Below are positions 44,601-51,754 of a stretch of 57,222 nucleotides of DNA, one piece after another. The DNA is from Bacteroidaceae bacterium (GTDB lineage: Bacteria > Bacteroidota > Bacteroidia > Bacteroidales > Bacteroidaceae). Position numbers and translations under genes: made by a program. Where the stretch lies: the NCBI GenBank assembly GCA_017427185.1, contig JAFRTJ010000054.1:1-57222 (forward strand), given 5' to 3'. A model generated the notes under the pieces. That model saw only the letters and a program-made list of their open reading frames with translations. It ran no database searches and was not told where the DNA came from. Each line of letters opens with the position of its first letter. The first letter of the stretch is position 1.

Positions 44601-46011
44601 TGTCATCAGTATCGATGCCATAGTTGCTGTACCCAAAGTGTTTGTTGTTTGACTCCCGTATATTCAGCATCCCAAGATAGTCACCATTGAAGAACACGTG
44701 AGCAGGTTGCCAATCTTGACAATCCAGATAGAATCCTGATTCCAGAGCTATCACTTGAATGTTGGCATCCTTTGTGCGGGCATAGCAGTCATTTCCTCCG
44801 TTTCTTACTTGCAGGCAATGGTATTTGTTATAAGGTTTATGGGGAAAGATGGGATAGTTGAAGTATTTTTGACCCTCGTATCGCTTGTCGCCTTTCAGTC
44901 GGAAACTTGATTTCATTTCCCAGGTTTTTCCATCCACAGTACCACCGCCCCAAGCTCTCGACCATCCGCCAGCTATTTCGAAGTCGCTTTCTTGATTCAA
45001 CACAGTCTTGTAGATGCGTTCCCCTTCGTCAATCATAGGCACCAGATACTCCACGTTCACAGGTCGTTCCCAATCCATGTTCCAGTTCTTTCGGCTGTTC
45101 TGGCCATTTCCAGTTTTCCCGTTGGTGCCAGTCACGTAAACTCCAATCTTATTGTCAAAGAGATGGGCAGGATCCGTTGCAATACTCAGGATGGGCAGGT
45201 AGTAGTCGTGATTCTTGTAGATGAACGAGCGGGTTACTACAGGACTGGGCAGATAACCGTCTTGCAACAGGATGAATCTGTAGATGGAGGTTCGGCTCAC
45301 GGTAAACCTTCCTGATGGACTTGTGTAACCATTGTTCTTTCCAGGAGTACTTCCGTCTACGGTATAGCGTAAGGTGGCACCTTGAGGGATGTCAACCTGG
45401 AAGGTTACTTTCTCTCCTGCATCCAACACTTTTCCCTCTGAACTGATTTGTGGTGCGTCCAGTCGTTGAGTCGTGAAAATTGTTCCTTCGTTGCTTGCTT
45501 CTAACGTAGGAGTAGCTGTCGTCCCCCATACATCTCCACCATCAGTCTGCCGTGCATAAGAGCAGCGAGGAACAGCTTCAGGGTATGTAACGCTCGTAAT
45601 CAGTTCTCCCGTCTTAGAACTCAGGTAGATGGTTCCGCCATCGCAGTCCAGCTTGAAGTTCACCTGACGTATCGCGTTGGCACTGTAGCTGCCTTGCGAG
45701 CTGTTGTGGTCAAACCATATCGTTCGAAATCCTTTGGCAGGAACAGTCCCCATTCCGTTGGGCAACTTGAATTGTGTCAGATTGTTTTCGTTTTCCGACA
45801 GATAGAGTCCTGTCAGATAGATGATCTCATCCGTAGGGTTATAGAGTTCAATCCACCCTCCATAGTTGAATGATGGATCCATGTATTGATCAATGTTCGA
45901 GACTTGTATCTCGTTGATTATCAAATTGCTCGCATCTCCTCCTTGTGCCCAAGCATTCATGCCTGCAATGCTTGTCACAAATATGACTACCCATCTTTTT
46001 ATCTGTCTCAT
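41677..46011 (-). CDS. very large secreted CotH-kinase / lamin-tail domain protein
   Basis: This 1444-residue protein has a signal peptide (MRQIKRWVVIFVTSIAGMNAWAQ removed), a lamin-tail domain (about 30-130, INEIQVS...WIELYNPTDE), a chitobiase-like Fn3 segment (LRYTVDGSTPG), a CotH kinase-like region (about 270-640; LGMLNIRESNNKHFG and VVFDLDSAWD with likely metal-binding Asp residues), a beta-sandwich (about 790-880), a second lamin-tail domain (about 945-1060) and a C-terminal YYNLAGQKMSQPVG tail. CotH kinases phosphorylate extracellular proteins in spore formers; the role in Bacteroidetes is unknown. I chose 46011 as start for its signal peptide. Confidence 0.85.
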   Translation of the reverse strand: MRQIKRWVVIFVTSIAGMNAWAQGGDASNLIINEIQVSNIDQYMDPSFNYGGWIELYNPTDEIIYLTGLYLSENENNLTQFKLPNGMGTVPAKGFRTIWFDHNSSQGSYSANAIRQVNFKLDCDGGTIYLSSKTGELITSVTYPEAVPRCSYARQTDGGDVWGTTATPTLEASNEGTIFTTQRLDAPQISSEGKVLDAGEKVTFQVDIPQGATLRYTVDGSTPGKNNGYTSPSGRFTVSRTSIYRFILLQDGYLPSPVVTRSFIYKNHDYYLPILSIATDPAHLFDNKIGVYVTGTNGKTGNGQNSRKNWNMDWERPVNVEYLVPMIDEGERIYKTVLNQESDFEIAGGWSRAWGGGTVDGKTWEMKSSFRLKGDKRYEGQKYFNYPIFPHKPYNKYHCLQVRNGGNDCYARTKDANIQVIALESGFYLDCQDWQPAHVFFNGDYLGMLNIRESNNKHFGYSNYGIDTDDMDQFDLSNAQYNQKAGDAVAWQKLLSLASEVGRTRSPETYKKVCDMLDIDEYINYMAFECYIGCSDWITNTNNVKGFRSRSDDGKFHFVVFDLDSAWDVDNMTNLIVSTSGGANVDDLFRSLIKYEPFKKQFIDAFCLVNGSIFEPERCSEIITSMYETMNKALNFEGNSSNMNMINTIRNAHNGSRINNLRSYFSLKTPYRVNLRSNIDEGRLLLNGQEVPTRKFEGILFAPITLTAKAPAGYKFKEWVLKGSTAENTQQVIDWNNEWSYYDQGSLDGKNWKSMEYNDQNWQKGKAPLGYASNTSPMYSMIKTTLDYGGNANEKRPTYYFRKKIILNEQPDEDYVITLNYKVDDGFRIYVNGKDVGGYRSLEGTVYSDVTNVWASEVPDEGTFQINPAELHLGENIIAVEVHNTSLSSSDIFWDCNITMDKMQKSILSDKETFSLSDKEKAGTYQIEARYEKISEGTKSYEAGATPIRINEVSAGNDIYANEYWKRNDWIELYNTTDQDIDVAGMYLSDNIRKPQKYKIAAENINTVVPAHGTLIIWCDGMDQLTQLHTPFKLENSDGASISIQAEDGTWADRIYYLAQPRWYTYGRYPDGGDHESLLPQPTIDKANMLGTFDFTSIQENDWNSDDITITLALAEGWNWTSHNLAENIDHSRFTTYAAAIEGQTESLRFDEEKGWTGQLEALNSGQGYKVNMKKASDITLRGNLFNPAEEIILKEGWNWIGFPLYNRTRLETALENYTATEGDLILGLEGIATYEEGTWGGTLTSLEPGQSYLLRTKKDQNFTWKSLSRMTAKRRRYTPTQKEREDSPWELNIHTYPNVMGLIAQLEINGEKAMEKSYTLGAFSEDGECRGIAILEDDNLYMNIHGEGGEKIKLRLMDAEGQTFDVDQEFVFTSNYVRGTRQAPQLLTIDGTNIKDVSDIVLNSKLIRIEYYNLAGQKMSQPVGICIQKRIYEGGKTIIRKIF

Positions 46012-46523
46012 CAGTACATCTTTTCTGAAAAAGTGCGTAAAGGTACACAAAATTGTTGTTATTCCCTTCGATTTAGCATTTTTTATATCATATGGCAGCT
46101 TCATCTTCATATATTCGGGGTCATATTTCTGTTTTTTCCTGTCTTGAAATTCATGTTTTCTAGCTCTTGTTCATGATCATGGAATGATGAGTCCTCTCGT
46201 AATGGAGATGGTGCTTAGGGGGAATCTTGTATGAGGATACATCCTTTTCACCCCCTTCGCTTATTTCGTCTTAGAAACGACTCTTTCCCTATTTGTTTCT
46301 GACCATTTTTGTATTATAATTGGTTGATGTATAATTAGTAAAAAATATTTACTAAATATCTTTTCTGCTTTTGTTTCTCAGTTAAGTGTTTACATGACGA
46401 TATTCTATCCAATGAATAATATATCTATACTACATGAATTTATTGAAAGTAAGCTACTTACATATGTTTTCCTGTTCTTTTACTTTATCTTCATTTCTTG
46501 TTGTCATGTCAGGGTGAGGAGGA

Positions 46524-46621
46524 TGACGTGTTGAGGCAGAGGAATTGACGTGTTGAAACAGTGGATTCGACACGTTGAGATGAGGAAGTCAACGTGTTGA
46601 TCTGCCTGACTCGACACGTTG
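46524..46621. repeat. 22-bp phased decamer array D
   Basis: Five decamers at 46524 and 46546 (TGACGTGTTG), 46568 (CGACACGTTG), 46590 (CAACGTGTTG) and 46612 (CGACACGTTG) are spaced by exactly 22 bp. Both orientations of the near-palindrome occur without breaking phase. The gene-free stretch 46012-46810 otherwise contains an AT-rich tract with AGTAAAAAATATTTACT near 46338, sequence shared with array B at 46625-46663, and the glsB-type promoter. It lies between divergent genes. Confidence 0.92.
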
Positions 46622-46744
46622 TCTTTTTTGCCTGTTCATTTTGTGTTCGTTAATCTTTACATTTTTGCCATTCCGAACAAGCTTTTGGGGCGGGTGTTTT
46701 TTGGTTCTTTCATGCAGGTCCAATGAAAAAAAGTGCTGAGAATT

Positions 46745-46774
46745 TTTGTTTTCAGAAAAAAATCACTAAATTTG
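46745..46774 (+). promoter_or_regulatory. TTTG-N18-TAAATTTG promoter
   Basis: TTTG at 46745-46748 and TAAATTTG at 46767-46774 are 18 bases apart, 36 bases before the small membrane protein gene. Confidence 0.65.
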
Positions 46775-46810
46775 CATCGAACATATGTTCTAACTCTAAA
46801 ATTTACTGCT

Positions 46811-47044
46811 ATGGGATTTCTTTTATGGATTCTTTACGGTCTGGCTGCAGGTGCATGTGCATCTTGGCTGCTGGGATCAAGTCACGCATGGTACTGGAAC
46901 ATTATCATCGGTATCGTAGGTAGTGTGGTAGGCGGCTTTGTGGCTGGTCTGTTTGGTATCAAGAGTGACAACTGGATTGGCTCGTTTGTCATTTCAGTGG
47001 TTGGCGCGATTATTTGTCTGCTGCTCTACAACTATCTGGCATAA
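46811..47044 (+). CDS. GlsB/YeaQ/YmgE family stress-response membrane protein
   Basis: The 77-residue protein has three hydrophobic helices with glycine-rich packing (GLAAGACASWLLG, IGIVGSVVGGFVAGLFGI, IGSFVISVVGAIICLLLYNYL), matching the transglycosylase-associated family. Members are small stress-induced inner-membrane proteins of unclear function. The ATG at 46811 fits the family start and the promoter just upstream. A strong terminator follows 53 bases after the stop, so it is monocistronic. Confidence 0.92.
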   Translation: MGFLLWILYGLAAGACASWLLGSSHAWYWNIIIGIVGSVVGGFVAGLFGIKSDNWIGSFVISVVGAIICLLLYNYLA

Positions 47045-47096
47045 GCCTTTGGGGTGCATGCCTATCCCTATTGTTAATGAGTTAAGGATACATTCG

Positions 47097-47143
47097 AACA
47101 GGCAGGGAGCAGATGGGAGACCGTTGCTCCTTGCTTGTTTTTG
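47097..47143 (+). terminator. intrinsic terminator after the GlsB-type gene
   Basis: AACAGGCAGGGAGCA (47097-47111) pairs with TGCTCCTTGCTTGTT (47125-47139) over 15 positions, with two G-U wobbles, and a short T run follows. Confidence 0.8.
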
Positions 47144-47183
47144 TGAAGGAATACACATTGTAAAACATAATAGAATTTGAATC

Positions 47184-49400
47184 ATGAAATTCAGACACAT
47201 CTTGTTGACAGGTCTCATCGCATTTCCTCTCCTGGGGCAGGCAGAGAATTGGAAGGGACAGTTCCTGACATTGGAGCATCATCAGAGTCGCCCCAACACG
47301 TGGATGCTTTGGCGCAAAAAGGCGAACGTGGAGAAGGTGCCTGCTTCTGTGAAGGCAAAGATCGCGACAGATTCCAAGTATTGGCTCTATATCAATGAGC
47401 AGCTTGTCGTTTTCGAGGGAGGGCTGAAACGAGGGCCTGCTCCCAATGCGAGCTATTACGACGAGGTTGAGATCGCGCCCTACCTGAAGCCAGGCGAGAA
47501 CTTGATAGCTGTGCTGACGTGGTATTTTGGCTTGAACGGCTTCAGTCATGTCAGCAGCGGAACGGCAGGCCTTCTCTTCGAGGCCAGAGCCGATGGGGTG
47601 GACATCTGTTCCGACAAGACGTGGCGAGGTGCCGTCTATGGCGCATACGGCGAGACGGGTGAGCCGAAGCCTAACTATCGCATTTCAGAAAGCAACATTC
47701 GCTTTGATGCCAGGAAAGAGGAGCAGGGCTGGTACAAAAACAGCTACACCTATGGCCTGGAAGAAGTCTTGCCAGTCGATGTCGAGAACTGCACCTTGGG
47801 ACGACTCGTCAAGCGCCCCACTCCCCAGTGGAAGGATTGCGGATTGAAGGATTATGTGAGTACAGAGCGACACGGCGACACGCTGGTGTGCCATCTTCCC
47901 TACAACTGCCAATGCACGCCTTACATGAAGCTGAAATCAGCAGAAGAAGGACAGCTCATCAAGATACAGACGGACGTTCACATGATAGGCGGATCGGCCA
48001 CTCCTCGATGTGAGTACATCACCCGCAAAGGAGAGCAGGAATATGAGAACTTCGGATGGTTCAACGGACACGAAGTCTGGTACATCCTGCCCAAGGGCGT
48101 GGAGCTGGAGGAAGTGAAGTTCCGCGAGACAGGATACGGATGCGACTTTGTCGAGCCCTTCCAATGCGACGATGAGTTCTTCAATGAATTGTGGAAACGT
48201 GCTCAGCGGACCCTCTACATCACGATGAGAGACAACTACATGGACTGCCCTGACCGTGAGCGCGGCCAGTGGTGGGGCGATGCTGTCAACGAGTTGGGCG
48301 AGACGTATTATTCGCTGAGCCCAGAGGGTGCGCAGTTGGGCTTCAAGGGTCTGAACGAGCTCTTCAATTGGCAGCGTGCTGATGGAGTGTTCTACTCCCC
48401 CTGTCCTGCAGGCAACTGGAATAAGGAGTTGCCCAGCCAGATACTGGCGACCTGCGGCTGGTATGGCGTCTATACCCAATGCTTCTATGGCAATGATTTC
48501 TCTGTCGTCAAGACTCATTATCCCCGCCTGCACCGTTATCTCCACGATGTTTGGCAGACGGATGCCGATGGGCTGGCTGTTTTGCGTCATGGAGAATGGT
48601 TCTGGGGTGATTGGGGCGATAATATCGACCAACTGCTCCTGCAGAATTGCTGGTACTATCTTGCCCTGAAGGGTGAACTGGAGTTTGCAAAGATGCTTGG
48701 CAAGTCAGCTGATGTGGCTCAGATAAGCGGCATGATGAAGAAGATGGAAGAAAACTTCGACAAGAGATTCTGGAAAGATGGCGTATACCGTTCGCCTGAC
48801 TATACGGGAGAGACAGACGACAGAGGAAATGCGCTGGCCGTCGTGTCAGGTCTGGCATCGAAAGACAAATATCCGTCCCTCACAACGTGTCTTACCAAAG
48901 AGTACCACGCGAGCCCCTATATGGAGAAATACGTACTGGAGGCCCTGTTCCAAATGAACGCAGCCAACGCAGGTCTCGACCGTATCCGCAAGCGCTACAA
49001 ACCCATGCTGGATTTCCCAGGGTTGACCACCTTGCCAGAAAACTGGATGCCTGAGGGTGTCAAGCCCAAACCTGGCGAGCCGATGGTGAACTCGTGCTGG
49101 GGAACGTATAATCACGGGTGGAGTGGTGGCCCCTTGACCATCTTGAGCCAAAAGGTTTGTGGCATAGAACCCACTTCCCCTGGATTCCAGACCTTCCGCA
49201 TCCGTCCCCAAATGGGCTACCTGAATCGTGCGGCTTGCACGGTAGAGAGCGTGAGTGGCGAGATAAAGGTGAGCATTCAGAAAAAGGGCAAGAAGCTGCA
49301 ACTCAATGTCAGCGTTCCCCAAGGCACCCAGGCAGAAGTTGTCTTCCCCAATGGAAAAACGCAGACTTTGGGGAGTGGTCAGCATGTGGTCAAAGGGTAG
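47184..49400 (+). CDS. GH78 alpha-L-rhamnosidase
   Basis: The 738-residue protein has a signal peptide (to about GQA, residue 20), N-terminal beta-sandwich domains (about 30-320), and an (alpha/alpha)6 barrel with the GH78 motif DCPDRERGQWWGD at 354-366, whose acidic residues include the general acid, followed by GEWFWGDWGDN and the late barrel motif NSCWGTYNHGWSGGP. It would remove terminal alpha-L-rhamnose, as in pectin rhamnogalacturonan or plant glycosides. A GH43-like gene starts 58 bases downstream, suggesting a plant-polysaccharide pair. No SusC/SusD genes accompany them. Confidence 0.9.
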   Translation: MKFRHILLTGLIAFPLLGQAENWKGQFLTLEHHQSRPNTWMLWRKKANVEKVPASVKAKIATDSKYWLYINEQLVVFEGGLKRGPAPNASYYDEVEIAPYLKPGENLIAVLTWYFGLNGFSHVSSGTAGLLFEARADGVDICSDKTWRGAVYGAYGETGEPKPNYRISESNIRFDARKEEQGWYKNSYTYGLEEVLPVDVENCTLGRLVKRPTPQWKDCGLKDYVSTERHGDTLVCHLPYNCQCTPYMKLKSAEEGQLIKIQTDVHMIGGSATPRCEYITRKGEQEYENFGWFNGHEVWYILPKGVELEEVKFRETGYGCDFVEPFQCDDEFFNELWKRAQRTLYITMRDNYMDCPDRERGQWWGDAVNELGETYYSLSPEGAQLGFKGLNELFNWQRADGVFYSPCPAGNWNKELPSQILATCGWYGVYTQCFYGNDFSVVKTHYPRLHRYLHDVWQTDADGLAVLRHGEWFWGDWGDNIDQLLLQNCWYYLALKGELEFAKMLGKSADVAQISGMMKKMEENFDKRFWKDGVYRSPDYTGETDDRGNALAVVSGLASKDKYPSLTTCLTKEYHASPYMEKYVLEALFQMNAANAGLDRIRKRYKPMLDFPGLTTLPENWMPEGVKPKPGEPMVNSCWGTYNHGWSGGPLTILSQKVCGIEPTSPGFQTFRIRPQMGYLNRAACTVESVSGEIKVSIQKKGKKLQLNVSVPQGTQAEVVFPNGKTQTLGSGQHVVKG

Positions 49401-49458
49401 CTGAGGATATGTCCCTCAGAGGTTAGATAATGTAATAATAGTTGAAGCAAACTCAAAG

Positions 49459-51570
49459 ATGAAATTCATTATACTGATGATGGCGATGCTCTCAGTGGCG
49501 TCTAATGGGAGAGCACAGGAGGCGGCGGGATTCACGAAATATCTCTTTGCCTTCTTCCCCAGCAACTCAGACGAGAACATCTACTATGCGGTGGCAGACA
49601 AGGATAATCCCTTCAGTTTCAGTGTATTGAATGATGGAAATGCAATGGTGAAGGCTGATACGATAGCCATTAAGCGAGGACTGCGTGACCCTCATATCCT
49701 GCGTGGAAACGATGACGGATACTACTATATGGTGGCTACGGACATGATGAGCGCAGAAGGATGGTCGTCGAATCGTGGCTTGGTCTTGATGCGTTCGCGC
49801 GATTTGGTCAACTGGGAGCATCACACTGTCCATTTCCCCACGAGATATGCTGGAACCGTTTTCTCCAATGTGACCCGCGTTTGGGCTCCAGAGACCATCT
49901 GGGATCCTGAGGCAGGGAAGTACATGATCTATTTCTCCTTGCTGGGAGCAGGCTCCAGCAACCAATATGATAAGGTATACTATTGCTATGCGAACAGGGA
50001 CTTCAGTGACCTGGAAGGTGAGCCGAAATGGATGTATGACCGCGGTTCAGCTACCATCGACATGAACATCATCAGAGTGGGAGACACGTATCATGGATTC
50101 TATAAGAACGAGAATGCTGGCGGGTTGGGGCATGTGACAGCCACTTCCCTGACAGGCAAATGGACGAAATTGTCGGATGCCATCCAGCAGACAAACGTGC
50201 CAGTGGAAGGCGTGGGCGCCTATCGGCTGATTGATGATGAGCGCTATGTCGTCATGTACGACTGCTACACGAGTGGATATTATCAGTTCTGCTCGACTCT
50301 GAATTTCGTGAGTTTCATGGTGGAAGCCAATACGCGTACAAGCGGTGCGTTCACTCCACGACATGGAAACATCCTTCCTATCACAGAGAAGGAATATGAA
50401 ACGATTGTTCAATGGACAAAAGACGTGTTGGGTAGAAATACGGCTGCCGTAGCGGGTGCCAGTCTGTCAAATCCAGTGAAGACAAGATTCGTCACCAATG
50501 GCTCCTTCGATAGCGGGACTGCAGGATGGACGTCGACCACTGGGGCCCAGAATATCCAGACGCAATCAACGGCAAAGAACAACAAGGAAGTGCCTCCCTT
50601 TTATGAGAACTGGAAGGCGAGCAACTTTACCGGCAAGATGTACCAGAACGTGACCCGTATTCCCAATGGAACCTACGAACTGAGCATCACGGCCTTTGCT
50701 GACCATCTGGACGACGCGCCGTATGTCTATGCAGGAAATGAAAAGGTAAATCTGGACGCCACGACGGCTGAGAATTATCATCTGCCTGTCTTTGTGGAGA
50801 ACAATCAGTTGGAGATAGGTTTGGCACAGGACAAAGCCTCACGAGGTGGCTCTATGTGGATGGGATTGGATAATGTTGTCCTGACCTACTACGGGCCAGA
50901 AGATGTGAGAAACGAAGTGGAGAGGTCGCTCCAGCCAGTCGTAGATGCTGACTATGCCGCTTATACGGATGAGGTCACCTTAGGTTCGTGGACCGCCTTG
51001 AATCATACGACTCTCACAGGACAACACTGGGACGGGAGCTCAACTTCCTCGTACCATGAACAGGAAGCAGGTTGGGGTTTGAACTCCTGGAGCATGCAGA
51101 TGAGTCAGCGCATCACGTTGTCTCGTGGCAAGTATGTGCTGAAGGCAGCAGGACGTGCAGCATCTGCTTTGGTGGATGTACGCATGAGGGTGGACGACAA
51201 AAGTGTTCTCTTCCCTTGCAACAAGGATTATGGTCGAGGAATTGACACGTCAGGTCGCACGAACTGGTCTGCTTCTGGGCGATATGCCAACAGCGGAAGA
51301 GGGCGCGGATGGGAATGGAGGTATCTGCCATTCGAAGTAATGGAGGAAGGCGAGCATACAATAACCATCTCCGCCTCTACAGCAGAAGGAATCCACCAAT
51401 GGGCGAGCGTGTGCGATATTCAACTGCTGAAAGTCCCTGAAGGGACGGCTCTCGAGGAGATGAAATCCCAATGTCATGCATCCTCTGTTTACAATTTGCA
51501 AGGCATTCGACAGAGGGAACATTCCAAAGGAATCGTGATAAAAGATGGCAGAAAGGTAGTGGAAAGATAG
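49459..51570 (+). CDS. GH43-like beta-propeller glycosidase with C-terminal binding domains
   Basis: The 703-residue protein has a signal peptide (to about GRAQ, residue 20) and a five-bladed propeller with GLRDPHILRGNDDGYYYM (Asp77, probable base), VWAPETIWDP (141-150) and NVPVEGVGAYRL (Glu250, probable acid). The usual GH43 second Asp in WAPD is Glu145 here. After about residue 345 come two carbohydrate-binding-like beta-sandwiches (RFVTNGSFDSGTAGWTS and a later segment) and the SVYNLQGIRQ...KGIVIKDGRK tail. Arabinan or xylan side-chain cleavage is the typical GH43 role; the specificity is not readable. Confidence 0.8.
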   Translation: MKFIILMMAMLSVASNGRAQEAAGFTKYLFAFFPSNSDENIYYAVADKDNPFSFSVLNDGNAMVKADTIAIKRGLRDPHILRGNDDGYYYMVATDMMSAEGWSSNRGLVLMRSRDLVNWEHHTVHFPTRYAGTVFSNVTRVWAPETIWDPEAGKYMIYFSLLGAGSSNQYDKVYYCYANRDFSDLEGEPKWMYDRGSATIDMNIIRVGDTYHGFYKNENAGGLGHVTATSLTGKWTKLSDAIQQTNVPVEGVGAYRLIDDERYVVMYDCYTSGYYQFCSTLNFVSFMVEANTRTSGAFTPRHGNILPITEKEYETIVQWTKDVLGRNTAAVAGASLSNPVKTRFVTNGSFDSGTAGWTSTTGAQNIQTQSTAKNNKEVPPFYENWKASNFTGKMYQNVTRIPNGTYELSITAFADHLDDAPYVYAGNEKVNLDATTAENYHLPVFVENNQLEIGLAQDKASRGGSMWMGLDNVVLTYYGPEDVRNEVERSLQPVVDADYAAYTDEVTLGSWTALNHTTLTGQHWDGSSTSSYHEQEAGWGLNSWSMQMSQRITLSRGKYVLKAAGRAASALVDVRMRVDDKSVLFPCNKDYGRGIDTSGRTNWSASGRYANSGRGRGWEWRYLPFEVMEEGEHTITISASTAEGIHQWASVCDIQLLKVPEGTALEEMKSQCHASSVYNLQGIRQREHSKGIVIKDGRKVVER

Positions 51571-51689
51571 GTGTGTAAACTGCTTGCTTTGAGGTTGGAG
51601 ATATTGCACAATGGATATCTTGTGGTGAAGGATAATGCAGGAACATGATTGAAAAAAGCGGTCTAATGACAGATTGGATGGTAGAATCC

Positions 51690-51720
51690 TTTGTCATGTG
51701 ATGATTTTTTTGTAAATTTG
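51690..51720 (+). promoter_or_regulatory. TTTG-N19-TAAATTTG promoter for pheT
   Basis: TTTG at 51690-51693 and TAAATTTG at 51713-51720 are 19 bases apart, an exact consensus fit, 34 bases before the pheT ATG. Confidence 0.8.
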
Positions 51721-51754
51721 CGCGCAAAAATTAGGAAACAACAAATAAACATAT

